This document shows positions 1-13,496 of a stretch of 64,000 bases of DNA, in pieces. A program made the position numbers and the translations under genes. Below the pieces are notes generated by a model. It was given only the letters and a program-made list of their open reading frames with translations. It was not told the origin of the DNA and did not search any database. Location of the stretch: positions 2,030,001 through 2,094,000 of the forward strand of contig OY970826.1 in NCBI GenBank assembly GCA_963853835.1, in the 5' to 3' direction. Every line of letters starts with the position of its first letter. Position 1 is the stretch's first letter. This DNA is from Calendula officinalis. Its lineage: Eukaryota > Streptophyta > Magnoliopsida > Asterales > Asteraceae.

Positions 1-214
1 ACCACCACCGCCGGTCACCACCATCGGCGGCCACCTCCGGCCGCCGTCCGCCGCCGCCCATCGCCGCCGGAGGTGGGTGGGTATTGATGTATTGAAGCAC
101 ATGTGTTTGTATGGTTTGAATCTTAATCTTGACCTTTGACTTTTCCTTGATCCAATTACTATTAATTGTCCCTTGAAAATAGCTAAAATCCTTAAACTAA
201 CTTGAACATTTACC
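1..214. mobile_element. Palindrome-family TIR element A (3' end only)
   Basis: Right end of a member of a family that recurs six more times in the window. It starts, inside the element, with GC-rich CCACCGCCG-type DNA, then a CACATGTG motif, then an AT-rich arm ending CTTGAACATTTACC. That end matches the right end of element B (CTTGAACATTTCAC). The left end lies outside the window, so the target duplication cannot be checked. Assignment to a Mutator-type family rests on the 10-bp duplications seen at elements B, C and D. Confidence 0.7.
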
Positions 215-474
215 AAACTTACAAATACAAATATATAAAGAACAGACAATAACTAGCACTTCCTAAGAACTAGGTAAGTGGATGACTTCTTCTACCAACT
301 AACCAAGTATTCCCAACGTGTGATGCCTTTGATTCGGTCAAATAGGCTACACTAATAATCTAATTAATTAAGCAAAATAAACTAACATCAACCTACAACT
401 AATTAAATGACCAAAAAACCGATACGTAACACGTAAACTAACGACCGTGAATAAGTAAATAAGCGATTAACCCA
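215..474. repeat. Direct repeat, copy 1 (about 260 bp)
   Basis: Nearly the same sequence recurs at 1341-1596 in the same orientation, with a few substitutions and short indels. Both copies run from ACTTACAAATA to AAGCGATTAACCCA. No coding potential seen. It could be a local segmental duplication or the two ends of a degraded element; neither TG/CA ends nor a primer site are visible. Confidence 0.8.
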
Positions 475-1170
475 AAAATCACCCCCTTAATCGTTTATTC
501 ACATACTCTTCACTCACGATAACATTTAGTCAGGTTCTTTTCAAACCATCTCGTGCCTTGACTTTTCACAGACACTGGACCTCCATCTCGGTCACGTCCA
601 AAGTCACTAACTCAACTTCTTTTGGTTTTCACAACACCAGTAACATGTAACATGGCATCCCGTTGGACACGTTCATTAACTTCCCGACTTCTTCCCGGAC
701 AATCCGACCTCTCCTCGGTCACGCCCGAAGCCACCCGATTTGAACCGCCACCGCCATAATGTTGACACCGAATTGTTTCTCTATTCCCTTATTGTCTTGA
801 AAGCCTCATATTTTTCCAATCAATGTTACCACACGCCTTTAGCCACCATCTCGACTCTTCCTGTACCCACAGTCTCTTCCCCGACCACGTCCAAAGTCAT
901 CTCGGTTCTTGCTAGAAACAAGAATACTACTCCACCGACCAAGAAAACAAAGCCACCCGCTTTTACCATTTTCTTCACCCGCGAAACGAATCAAATCCAA
1001 AGCCACCTGCTTTGACGGATTTCTTCCGATCGTTTTCCCCCGCACCGTCGGTTAGTATCTTTTTCGACGCCAACAAACCGATCAAGAATGGAGCGCTCCT
1101 TTAAGACTTAAATAGTAAAGAATGAAACAGGGAACAAAAACGTTTCTATGTATTTTGATACTTTTGGAAA
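475..1170. other. C-rich intergenic DNA, no gene recognised
   Basis: Unusually C-rich for this window, with loosely recurring phrases around TCGGTCACG and CCAAAGTCA. A short open frame exists near 740-1015, but it has no family resemblance and its composition is explained by the C-rich bias. I see no promoter, splice sites or conserved domain. Confidence 0.4.
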
Positions 1171-1332
1171 TGATTTTGATAATGACAGTAAGGGCTGTCA
1201 ATATACATGCATCAAATATGTGTACATCAATTTATAACTACCCATGAATCTTAGGAACCACTTCCTCCCATGGATTAATGTACAACTTTTATGCATCTAA
1301 TGACAGCCCTAAGGGCTGTCATTATCAAAACC
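1171..1332. mobile_element. Small TIR MITE (162 bp) with 10-bp target duplication
   Basis: Both ends contain TTTTGATAATGACAG in inverted orientation, followed by an AGGGCTGTCA / TGACAGCCCT inverted block and ATGCATC / GATGCAT further in. Flanks CTTTTGGAAA (1161-1170) and CTTTTAGAAA (1333-1342) agree at 9 of 10 bases, which suggests a Mutator-type 9-10-bp duplication. A related element lies at 22494-22650. No coding capacity. Confidence 0.72.
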
Positions 1333-1340
1333 CTTTTAGA

Positions 1341-1596
1341 AAACTTACAAATATAAATATATAAAGAACAGATAATAACTATCACTTCCTAAAAACTAGG
1401 TTAGTGGATCTTCTACCAACTAACCAAGTATTCCGAACGTGTGATGCCTTTGATTCGGTCAAATAGGCTACACTAATAATCTAATTAATTAACCAAAATA
1501 AACTAACATCAACCTACAACTAATTAAATGACCAAAAAAACCGATACGTAACACGTAAACTACCGACCGTGAACCGGTAAATAAGCGATTAACCCA
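1341..1596. repeat. Direct repeat, copy 2
   Basis: Second copy of the 215-474 sequence, same strand, about 1.13 kb downstream. Slightly shorter through small deletions. Its left edge coincides with the flank of the 1171-1332 MITE. Confidence 0.8.
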
Positions 1597-2573
1597 ACGT
1601 CGGCACAAACCAACTTCCTCAATTCATATTTTTTTATGTGAAATCACATCTATTTATATATATGATTTTACTTTAACGATATTTAATAATGTTCTTATAA
1701 AAATATACATACGCTTTGTTCATCATTTTAATAATATTTTTACTATATGATTTTCTACATTTTTTCATACTTATAGATATTATTTCTCAAAGCTAGCGCT
1801 ACCATCCGAGCCGGTTATGAAACTAGTTTATAATAAAAGCATAAATAATCTACCTACTACAATACGAAATTTAATATAAACATACATAGACATATATTCA
1901 TATTTAAAACATAAGATAGCGTAAAAACATAAAATAAAGATAAAGAAATGTATCGACTACATTATATTGACAAGTATTTACGACTCCAAGAATCGAGCAC
2001 TACAACTACAACTACATCTAATTTAAGTGAGAGGAGGGGGGGGGGGGGGGTACCCCTCACTCTCTTGACCATCCTATTGCCTAAAGAACACTTGAAAACT
2101 CTGAAGTGTGTGTGGTTTTAGATGGAGAGGTGAGTTGAAATGAGAGAAATGAGTTACGATTTATAGGTTTGAGAAGTATCTGCTACGTGCCGCATTTGGT
2201 AGCGTCGCGTTCTTGCTCGTATTAATGACTTAGTGGGTGAGCTTAAATGTTGTCAATACTAGGGGTGAACATGGTATGGTACTATATATTATTTCTCTAT
2301 ACCGCGTAACGTACCAATTATAATTGGTATACTAATCTAGCTACCAATACCGTAACAAGTATATTTGGTATCAGTTTGTTTGGCTACCAATAATCTTGAT
2401 TGATACAAATTGACAATGATATATACCAATATACAAACTAATATGAAACTAAAAAAAGTATTAAAAACACAATTTAGGCTTTGAAATTGCATGTATAAAT
2501 TAAAAGTAAGAAATACCCCATTACATTGCAAAGAGACACTATTAAGAAGGTCAAGAATTAAGATTTGTTGTTC
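1597..2573. other. AT-rich intergenic DNA
   Basis: No gene recognised. Contains a G homopolymer of about 16 bases ending at 2050, directly followed by TACCCC. A hAT-like left end (AGGGGTGAACATGG) lies near 2261, but no matching right end was found. Nothing else could be supported. Confidence 0.4.
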
Positions 2574-2589
2574 AATATATATATATATA

Positions 2590-3553
<964 letters not shown>

Positions 3554-3610
<57 letters not shown>
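3554..3610. repeat. (TA)n microsatellite, about 57 bp
   Basis: TA dinucleotide run separating two TIR-like segments. Confidence 0.95.
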
Positions 3611-4464
<854 letters not shown>

Positions 4465-4792
4465 GTGAGATAATGTGAAGAATCAAATTCTGGTGAGAAT
4501 TATAAGGATAATTATTGACCAATAATTTTTTAAAGTCTATTTCAAATGATATACGAGTAATCCATAAATGACATATTATTAACCATATCTCAATTACATT
4601 TAGTGCTTGTTTGTTGTTTTACCCATTTAAGTTATGTCTGGTTAAATTTCTGTCTGGATATATTATGTATGTCTGGATAAATTAGTGCACGCGTTTGTTT
4701 TACATGCTAAATGAATAATCTTAATTATAAAATTTGATTTTTATTTTTATTTTTAAAGCCTACTTATTGAAAAAAGATATAATTAAGTAACA

Positions 4793-5126
4793 CTTCCTCC
4801 GTATCACAATAAATGATACACTTTCCATTTATTGGTGTTTCACAATAAGTGATACGCTTCAAAAGTTACCTTATTTGGCAAAAATGTGGGACCCAACCTT
4901 AACTAACTATCCACTTTAATATAGTGAAATTACTCTTATACCTTTACTTTGACTTTTAAAAGTCATTAATATTACTTTATTCAAGAAAAATGAAACTCAT
5001 CATCCACTAACTTTCTACTTTAATATATTTTAACCATATTTTAATATATTTTAACCTTACTTTAATTTAGTTGCCTCAAAAACCGTGAAACTTCAAATGT
5101 ATCACTTAATTGTGATACGAAGAAAG
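4793..5126. mobile_element. Stowaway-like MITE S1
   Basis: Ends CTTCCTCCGTATCACAATAA and its inverted partner TTGTGATACGAAGAAAG, followed by TA. This matches the plant Stowaway/Mariner MITE pattern (CTCCCTCCGT ends, TA target). Non-coding. Confidence 0.7.
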
Positions 5127-5179
5127 TATATAATTATGAATTAAAGTTTTTAACAATAAAAAATGTTACTATAAAACTA

Positions 5180-5441
5180 CTCCCTCCGTCTCACAAAAAA
5201 GTTTACATTTCTCACTAAACTTTTGTCCCACAAAAAAGTTTACATTTATCACATTTGATGGACCCCACATAATAAAATATTATTATTACTAAGATTCCCA
5301 CCATTAAAATCCACTAATTATCTTTCTCTCCAATTTAACCTTATATTTTAATCAAAAGTATTACTAGTGACCACACCACTAATTATCACCTAAAATCTTG
5401 TGCCCAAGAGAAACGTAAACTTTTTTGTGGGACGGAGGGAG
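5180..5441. mobile_element. Stowaway-like MITE S2
   Basis: CTCCCTCCGTCTCACAAAAA at the left and TTTTTTGTGGGACGGAGGGAG at the right are near-perfect inverted ends. TA dinucleotides flank both sides (5178-5179 and 5442-5443). Non-coding. Confidence 0.85.
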
Positions 5442-5700
5442 TAATAAAGTTAAATTTTTTTTAAAAAAATATAGTAATATAACATTACAAATTAAACGTT
5501 TTTCTAACCAGACCTTTTAAAAATGTGAAATTATAATTAATATAAATTGTATAAATAAATAAATAAAAGTTGTGGCTTAATGGGGAAAGCATCATCGTAT
5601 GACTTTTTCGGTTAAGTCATCCTGTATGGATTAAGACCTAAAGAAACATACTGATTATGACTTTCCACATATAGATATTTCTACATTAAGTCCATTAAAT

Positions 5701-6395
5701 TAGGGGTGGCAATTCCTGACACGACCCGCAACCCAACACGAACCAAACACGGAAAAGGTCGGGTTTGGGTTGACCATAAATGAGTTCGGTTCAAAAACAG
5801 GTCGATCATTCCAACGTGTTTATAAATCAGGTTGGGTTCAGGTTGTCTTGTGTAAAACCGGGTCGACCCACCAACCCGTTTAATTTTTAAAGATTTTTCA
5901 AAAAAATATGTACATAGTAAATATCATAAATAATACTACATCCGTATCAAAATAAGTTACACACTTATTGAAACACGGTTTTTGAAGCATATGATTAAAA
6001 AGTATTTTAAAATAGATTAAAGCAGATAATTAGTGAAGAATGGGTATCCTACCTAAATTATCTCTATTTCTTTTTGACCTTTCAAATTTGAATTTCTCCT
6101 TCAAATTTAACCTAATTAAGTTCTAGCATATTTTATCTAACTAAAATCTTGTAAATTTGGAAGGTGAAGAATTTTTTATTTTACAGTCTCAATTTTGACA
6201 CAATTTATCTATATTTTCTCCAACTTATTAGGTTTATGGGTTACACAGGTTGGGTCTGGGTTACCCTAGTTAAATGAATCCAGGTTAGGGTTTCTTTTTC
6301 TGACCCAAAATTTTAACAGGTCGGGTTTGGGTTTAATGATTCCAACCCGCTAACCCGAACCCGCTAACCCAAACACAACCCAATTACCACCTCTA
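5701..6395. mobile_element. Non-autonomous hAT element with perfect 8-bp TSD
   Basis: 695 bp starting TAGGGGTGGCAATT and ending AATTACCACCTCTA. The ends are inverted repeats of the hAT type, with subterminal ACCCGAACCCG-like motifs on one side and GGGTTGGG-like motifs on the other. The 8-bp duplication CATTAAAT is exact on both sides (5693-5700 and 6396-6403). A degraded Stowaway-like stretch starting CATCCGTATCAAAATAAG lies inside near 5938. No transposase frame, so it would need one in trans. Confidence 0.9.
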
Positions 6396-6403
6396 CATTA
6401 AAT

Positions 6404-7807
6404 TGAAATCAAACGACACCTTAGTTCATGCCATATCTATCAAACATGAATGAGATAAGATAGATATCCACCGTTCACCGAGTTATACGATAACTGCCAT
6501 TTATAGTCTTAAAGTCTAAATGCGATAGGGACATGGCCGAACGCCCGAACCAAGTGTTCGGTTTCTACTTTCTAATGTTTTATTTGCTTGCATATTTAAT
6601 GTCATAATTAAGGATAGAGTGATAAAGATATAAACCAAATAATAAAATCGCGTTGAAAGCACATCGTAAGTTCAAATAAATAGATTGGCTTAAGAGGTGA
6701 TCAAATCCAGTTTGGTTACCTCTATCACATCAGTGTCACATCAACTTTTTCTTTTCCGACCAAACACATGAAAACCTCGACCAACCTCACGTAGCGGCCG
6801 ACTAAACACCTTTCCGTTTTGAAATCAACACTTCCCTTATAAAAATTTGACGACCGACAATGGCCGCCTTGATGACGAAACGCCCTTCGCGACGCTTTGC
6901 GCTGGAGCTCATGTAAAGGGAGGGAATGTGCCCTTGGCAGTGACCTTTTTGAGACTGAATGGTGCGACCCCCGTCATAGTCATGTGAATTTATGTATGAA
7001 ATTAAATTAATGTTCATTGTAAACAAGCAAGCAATACCCATGATAGATCAATTGGCCACCAAGATTAGATTTAGTAAGTTTGTCTTTAAAAGATCTTGAG
7101 TTCAAAACTTGTTTAGGACATTTTTCAAGAGAAAAGAATGAGCTGGGATTTATTTCTCAGAAAAAAGATAAATTCAAGGAATACATACTGCTTGTTCGGA
7201 TATCATTTCATGATCCGAAACACTATTTACTAACCGAACGTTCTTAAAAAATAAATTACGTACTCTTTTAGTTTACTTAGAATAATTAGTCATGTGAATT
7301 CGAACATTCTTATTCCTATTCATACTATTATATATTACTGGTTCAAAAAGGGCATTGCTAAGCCTACCAATTTATTTAATTTACAAAAAAAAAAAAAAAC
7401 ACACAAATTAAAGAGGTGATCAGTCACTTCATGATAAGTACACCCCTCCCTTCCACGCGCGTTCCCTTTACTCTCCCCTTTTCTTTTTCCCCATTTACCT
7501 TTTTCAAGCAAATCTCACATGGATGACTTCCATCACCGGTACACCACCATATGACAATAATATTAGGACGATGGGAGTACTAATGTAAGGAAAATGACAA
7601 CTATTGTCCTGAATGTTATGGTTAGCAAATCCTTTAAAGAAATGATATTGACTTTTACTCTTTTTTCATATTTGTGTGCATATTCACTTGATAAGATAAT
7701 ATATTTAATCCACTAATTCATTCTTTTTAAATAGTATTCATTGATTTTGACATGTATCTTGATCATTTGAGAGGAAAATAAGTTATAAGTAGGCACCAAA
7801 GTTAAAA
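6404..7807. other. Intergenic DNA with a SINE-like remnant
   Basis: No gene recognised; a short open frame at 6802-7041 on the minus strand has no recognisable family. At about 7045-7110 a sequence reading GATCAATTGGCCACCAAGA and then TTGAGTTCAAAACTTG resembles a pol III A box/B box spacing and is probably an old tRNA-derived SINE. A homopolymer A run lies near 7386-7400. Confidence 0.35.
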
Positions 7808-7967
7808 GAGTATTGATGCCTACAATTTGTGCCTACTCATATGCCTATCCATCTGATGATGAAAAGTGTTAAAATCAAGGGTTGATATGAGGAAAAAGAA
7901 TTATTGAATTACACATGTTAAATTTAGATATAAGTAGACACATAAATAGGCACAACTATCATTTTCC
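7808..7967. mobile_element. T-family MITE, copy 1
   Basis: Left half contains GATGCCTACAATTTGTGCC and TACTCATATGCCTA; right half has the inverted GTAGACACATAAATAGGCAC. Three related copies occur at about 33570, 47181 and 61415. About 160-185 bp, no coding capacity; superfamily not determined. Confidence 0.55.
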
Positions 7968-8378
7968 AAGTTAAAAACCCTCAAAATCAACGTCTTTATA
8001 TAAAAGTAATTCGATAGAAATAGATTGTTCGTGATTGCGAAATTAGTTTTTATATAAACGAAATGTAATGTAAGTTTAAAATAATTAAGAAAAAAAGAGT
8101 TGTATTCTAGGAAGTCCAAAGGATTTGTCTAGTCCCAAGGGACAAATCCTAGCCATTAGATCAAGATGGACAAGATCAAATCCCCCACCTACAACCACCG
8201 CCGGCCGCCGCCTCCGGCCACCTCCGGCCGCCGTCCACCGCCGCCGGCCGCCGCCGACCACCGCCGTGCTTCACTAAATACAGCATATTACTTCGAAGCA
8301 CATGTGCTTCAGGTCACGAAGCACATGTGCTTCAAGTCACTAAAAACATGAGTTTCTAACACACACAAGGGAGCATAT

Positions 8379-8970
8379 GAAGCACATGTGCTTGACGTTA
8401 TGAAGCACATGTGCTTCACTACACGGAAAAAAATCAAAACAAGTGACGAACACATCATTATGAAGCACATGTGCTTCATAAAGCCAAGCACATGTGCTTC
8501 ATAAAGCCAATGCTTCATAAAGCCAAGAACATGTGTTTTTGTTCCTGAACACATATAATTTACAAACGAGTCATTCGTGTTTGAATCACGAAGCACATGT
8601 GCTTGACGTTATGAAGCACATGTGCTTCACTACACGGAAAAAAAATCAAAACAAGTGACGAACACATCATTATGAAGCACATGTGCTTCATAAAGCCAAG
8701 CACATGTGCTTCATAAAGCCAAGCACATGTGTTTTTGTTCATGCACACATGTAACTTACAAGCAAGTCATTTGTGTTTGAATCACGAAGCACATGTGCTT
8801 GACGTTATGAAGCACATGTGCTTCACTACACGGAAAAAAAATCAAAACAAGTGACGAACACATCATTATGAAGCACATGTGCTTCATAAAGCCAAGCACA
8901 TGTGTTTCATAAAGCCAATGCTTCATAAAGCCAAGCACATGTGTTTTTGTTCCTGAACACATGTAACTTA
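8379..8970. repeat. Array of GAAGCACATGTGCTTC palindromes, left part
   Basis: Three tandem units of about 195-205 bp. Each contains four to six copies of the palindrome GAAGCACATGTGCTTC or close variants, joined by a constant spacer with ACACGGAAAAAAAATCAAAA and CATAAAGCCAAG. Minus-strand frames rich in Met-Cys-Phe come only from translating the palindrome. The array continues after R1 at 15789. Confidence 0.92.
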
Positions 8971-8975
8971 CAAAC

Positions 8976-9271
8976 TGTTGGGTCATATTTAATTGTAATC
9001 AATAGTCTAGGGACTAGTTATGTAACATTGCATATTAGTTTGGTTATGCAATTAGGACTAATCTAAACAATTAGTGATAGGTATATAAGGACCATGTGTA
9101 ATCACTAATTGTAACTTTTGCCATTTAATCAATTCATCATTTCCAGCAATTGTTCTCTCCCATCTCTCTACTTTCTCTCTCTAAAAGCCCTAATCCATAT
9201 TCTTCACTTTTTCACCAAAATCATCATCAAACACCATCAAATGGATTGAATCAGTGAATCTATGCTTTTCA
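8976..9271 (+). repeat. R1 5' LTR
   Basis: 296 bp, TG...CA ends. Contains TATATAAGG near 9082, a plausible TATA box for element transcription. Confidence 0.93.
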
Positions 9272-9273
9272 AT

Positions 9274-9285
9274 TGGTATCAGAGC
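9274..9285 (+). other. R1 primer-binding site (initiator tRNA-Met)
   Basis: TGGTATCAGAGC is complementary to the 3' end of plant initiator tRNA-Met, the usual copia primer. Confidence 0.9.
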
Positions 9286-9719
9286 ATAATTTCATCTTGA
9301 AAACGATCCAAATCCATCACTTGGTGTTAAAAACAGAAGATCAAGAGGGTTTTTCAAGGTTTTTGAAGAAAAAAGGGGTTTAAGATCAAAAATCGGATTC
9401 AAGGTACTAATTCTTGTTATTATGGATTGAATAGCTTCATTTTGTTGATATATTAAGCTTAGAATCAAGTTAGGATCGAATCTAATCCATTCTGACGAAG
9501 AATTTGGATTTTTAGGAAAAACCATTAAAGCTTCAAAAACCCTCTAAATTCAAATTTTCGAATAGATCTAGGTTGTTTTTGAGTAAAATAGTAGTAGTGG
9601 ATTGAAGGAAATAGTTTTTGGGTCATTTTGCAAAAAGAATCAAAGTTTTTGGCTAAGAAACGACCATTTTAGGATCAAATTAGTGGGTTTTTCTGTTCTG
9701 TTCGTCACTGTTCTGCCAA

Positions 9720-10020
9720 GAACAACTTCGGCCCGAGAACAGTAACAAGTTCGGCCCGAAATTCAACCCAAATTCGGCCCGAACTTCAACCCAAAGTTCG
9801 GCCCGAACTTCACCCCGAACTTCGGCCCGAACTTCACCCCGAACTTCGGCCCGAACTTCTACACAACTTCGGCCGGAATTTCTACACAACTTCGGCCCGA
9901 ACTTCTACACAACTTCGGCCCGAACTTCTACACAACTTCGGCCCGAACTTCTACACAACTTCGGCCCGAACTTCTACATAACTTCGGCCCGAACTTCTAC
10001 ACAACTTCGGCCCGAACTCT
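9720..10020 (+). repeat. R1 leader tandem repeat, about 23-bp unit
   Basis: About 13 copies of a unit reading AACTTCGGCCCGAACTTCTA followed by CAC, with earlier copies more diverged. The core TTCGGCCCGAA is nearly self-complementary. It lies in the untranslated leader, after the primer site and before the gag-like frame. Confidence 0.9.
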
Positions 10021-10137
10021 TTCTACACTCGCGTGACAAAAGGGGCTGTACTGTAACGGTCATAACTTTCAGCTCGGGTGTCCGTTTCGAGCCCACGAGT
10101 AACCAAATCGAAGCAAAAGACGAAGGCTACGACGTGA

Positions 10138-10158
10138 TAAACCGCCATAGGCGGTTTA
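10138..10158 (+). other. Perfect hairpin in the R1 leader
   Basis: TAAACCGCC and GGCGGTTTA pair over 9 bp with a 3-base loop (ATA). It sits between the tandem repeat and the start of the gag-like frame, where packaging or dimerisation signals of retroelements are commonly found; the role is inference. Confidence 0.6.
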
Positions 10159-10466
10159 CCCAACTTGCCGGCCCAAAAACGCTTGTTTCGATCGCTTAAT
10201 TTGCGTTTTTGTGATTTCTCGGTCAATTTCCAAACTTCGTTTAGCCCCAGTTTCTAACCCGATCGTCGTTTTTCCCTAATTCGAAAATCTTAGGCACATT
10301 TAAAGTGTACTTTATCATCTGGAATAACCAGTTTAAGATTTCGGTAATTTTGAATTTTTGAAGACCAATCCACGGTCTACATCACATATTCTATTCCAGA
10401 ACCTTCTCATTCTTAAAATTTTCTTTACCCCGTTTCAATCAAAAATTCCCGTGAATTGTTCTTAAC

Positions 10467-12950
10467 ATGACTACCAAAGAAACATTGTCTGCCGGGTCGA
10501 ATGCCCAGGAGGATAAACAGTGCATTGCCAACCTGGCATTCATGGCAATACCAACTGAGGCTACAGCTGTGTTAGGCATTCCAAAAGATGATGAAAATGA
10601 GGTACTCTCTTTCTCCTTTGACTCTTTATTATCTGATTCAAACACTGATGAATCAGATAATTCCTTGTTTAATGAAAAGCTTTTTACTAAAATTGATGAG
10701 AAATCACATTTGACAAAACAAATAACTGATTTGGAATCTGAAAAAGGTCAACTCTTAAATGATTTGAGTGAATTAAGTCAAGTTTCTCTTCAAATAACTC
10801 AAGTAAACAAGGAATTACAAAATCAGTTGTCTACGTCAAAATCTGCTTATAAATTTAAGATTTCTGAATTACAAGAAAGTTTACAAAAACAAGTAAACAC
10901 AACCAATGAATCAAATGCACAAATCTCCAAATTAAAGGCAGAAAATTTAACATTTCGTCGTCAACTTGAAACTCTTGTTCCTCAAGTCAATCAAAATAAC
11001 CTTTCAAATCAAAAAACCCAAGAGTTACAACAACAGTTGTCACAGTTTCATGCTGCTCACACCAGTGAGGTAAATCGTCTAAATCACATAATTAATACAA
11101 AAAATCTTGAAATCTCGAACCTGAAAAACATGAAGACGGTGTCAAGTGATAAAGACGACTCCAAGCAGCTGATAAATGACTTGGCGAATCAACTAAATCG
11201 ACAGCAAACATGGATGAAGTCCTCAGACATCAAGATAAAAGACTACCAAGAACAGTTGAAGACGGCTGACATCGAAATTCAAAAATTGAATGAACAAATC
11301 AAAAACATAACAAACGATTTTAAAAAGGAAATCGATGAATAATCAGCAACTATACACAGTCTTACTGTCAGAAAAGAAAATGCTGAAGAACACATCTCAA
11401 AACTGGAGCAGACGATTGTGAAAGCTGGTCATACTGAACAAACGATAAAATTAAACCAGCCTAAAGAGTTCAGATCTTTCAAGTCAAAAGTGGGTCTCGG
11501 CGCTGAGAACTCCCGTCCTCTGGAAAAAGCTGCTGATGTTGTTCCCACACTATACAATTACGATTACATGAACTTGGGAATATGGCAAAGCTTTCTTCAT
11601 ATGCCGGACGAGGAAGCAGAAATCGAGAAGTTCAACAGAGAAAAGAAGGAACACGCTCAAATCAGCTTTAACTATTCTGAATTGAACTATACATATGAAA
11701 AGAATAAAGCAAAATTTGAAAACAATGAGTACTTCCCGATTGTCACTCCAGAAGAATTTTCCATCTCTGAAAATGAAGTTTTAAAACAAACAATTGAACC
11801 AAAGCTTTATGTTCCACCGTTGATTTTAGAAAAGAAAATTGTTCAACTTGAATCTGAAATTGACGAAACCCACAAAGCATTTGACAAAGAAAAGGAAAAT
11901 CTTCTAACCAAAATACATAATTTAGAGGACACCATTTTAGAATTAAAAGCTAAAACGAACAATACTGTTTCTCAAAATTCTAAAGCCTCTTTATTAGGAC
12001 CAGCACCAACAAACCCAGTTCCAATCATCTTGAGGAGAAACTCTAATTCACCTGTCCTAAATGCTTCCATTAGTACTTTAGAGCCTCGGAGCAAGGAGCC
12101 CAAGCCCAAAGGAGTCAAAGGAGATGTGCAGTCTAAGAAGCCGAGTTCGTCTATGTCTAGCACGCCTAAGAAGCCTTGCGAGCTTAAGAAGTCTAGACCA
12201 TATACGTCTTCAGTTTCTTCTTCCACTGTTAAAATTAACAATAACAACTCCAAAAAATTTAAATCTCTGGCACTTGCATTTGGAACTGTGTATGATGCTT
12301 CTGTTTATCGTCCTGTAAATTACTCACCTGATTTTGGTAATGTGTGTGTCAAATCTGAAAAACTTGGTAAAAAGATATTGAGAGATAAATCTACAAATAA
12401 ACAAATTTCTCAGAATGATGATCGATTTTTTGTTAAGCTAAATGCTCCATGTGGTTTAAAAATCAATGTTTTTCATAAATCTGGTAAAATTATAAAATCA
12501 TGCAAAACATGTTTTCCACAACCATGCAAGAAATCTGTCTCTCATCCACACAAACCAAATAAAAAAGGTTCATCTTCACATGCTTCCAAAAAGGCGAAGA
12601 GTTCTTCCAAAACCCCACCAATCTCTGATAAACACTCGTCTTCTCGTCGCAAAGTTTCTCGAGGATCTTCCGCACCTAAGCCAAAGTCTTCAGGTTCCTC
12701 AAACAGCGACAACAAAACAACGACCAAATCTTCAACGTTTGTGAAATACACATGGATCAAAAATGAAAAATCTCATTGGATTATCCAATCCTCTGAAAAA
12801 TCTTTAAAATGGGTAGTTAAATCCAAAACCTCTGAACTGCCTCCTTGCAGTTCTCCAAAGCTCTAAATTGATCTTAAAACAATTTTACATAAAACATCTG
12901 TCACTAATCGTATAGGACCCATACATAATTGGGTACCAAACATGTTTTAA
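10467..12950 (+). pseudogene. R1 gag-like coiled-coil protein, two internal stops
   Basis: One frame runs from ATG 10467 to TAA 12950 (828 codons) but is cut by in-frame TAA at 11340-11342 and TAA at 12864-12866. Residues about 60-290, and again after the first stop to about 510, are Lys/Glu/Gln/Asn-rich heptad sequence predicted as coiled coil. The C-terminal half is Ser/Lys-rich with a Cys-containing stretch (CKTCFPQPCKKSVSH) that does not fit a standard CCHC knuckle. The last codons read NWVPNMF, resembling the AWVPKIN that closes the gag region of R3. The opening LAFMAIP resembles the ALMAFT found just after the zinc knuckle in R3. I infer it is the distal half of a Sirevirus-type gag without the N-terminal gag domain and the knuckle. 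It is a broken copy; whether a sister copy is intact is unknown. Confidence 0.7.
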
Positions 12951-13315
12951 TTGTTTTATGTAGAATTACCAGAAAGGTGTTTGGAGTTTGGAGAATGACT
13001 TATACACACATCAGTGTATAACTCGCGCCACAACAGAATGGCTTATACATATTACAGTGTATAACCCGCGCTTCAACAGAATGGCTTTCAAGTACATCTG
13101 CTTGAAACCCGTTTTTCAATGACATCATTGGTTGAGGGGGAGAATTACTATATTCACTTGTCAAGGGGGAGAAAATTGACATTCTTATGTCAAAGGGGAG
13201 CATAACTGCTTTATGATATTTGAAAAACAACTGTCGAGGGGGAGCATTCTTTATAATCGCTAAATCCTGTTTCAATGCTCCTTTCAAAATTTTTTTGAAT
13301 TATCAATATGGGGTA
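12951..13315 (+). other. R1 region with repeated polypurine motifs
   Basis: Non-coding. Contains GAGGGGGAGAATT (about 13134), AAGGGGGAGAAAA (about 13163), AAAGGGGAGC (about 13191) and GAGGGGGAGC (about 13237). All resemble the real polypurine tract at 15481-15490. A short duplication, ACAGAATGGCTTATACA/ACAGAATGGCTTTCAAG, lies at about 13034 and 13076. Confidence 0.65.
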
Positions 13316-13323
13316 TCCATTTT

Positions 13324-13389
13324 TTGTAATATCCGTAAACGATCTCATTACCAATCTCACTTGGTACTGATTGCATCTGTTTATTACAA
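13324..13389 (+). other. Covarying hairpin, unit 1
   Basis: Outer stem TTGTAAT/ATTACAA (7 bp), conserved internal segments CGTAAACGATCTC and GATTGCATCTGTTT, inner stem TACCAA/TTGGTA with a 6-base loop. First of six related units. Confidence 0.75.
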
Positions 13390-13496
13390 ATTTTCTTATT
13401 CTATCTTGATAATAAATTTTTTTTACCTCAAACAGTTTTTCAACCTCCTACAACTTTACAATAACACAAGCTTATCAATGTTGAGTATTAGCTTTT

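Noticed and set aside
740..1015. 91-codon frame in C-rich DNA
   Set aside because: No recognisable domain and no start, splice or promoter context; the C-rich bias explains the lack of stops.
2261..2420. hAT element starting AGGGGTGAACATGG
   Set aside because: No inverted right end found downstream.
8309..8986. Overlapping minus-strand frames rich in Met-Cys-Phe, also at 15751-16207 and 20528-20822
   Set aside because: Produced by translating ACATGTG palindromes of the repeat arrays; length and frame follow the repeat unit.
8166..9000. CRISPR-like array
   Set aside because: Repeats are palindromes inside 200-bp tandem units without unique spacers, in a plant genome.
9680..9889. Minus-strand frame with repeating Glu-Val-Arg-Ala
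   Set aside because: Antisense translation of the R1 leader tandem repeat.
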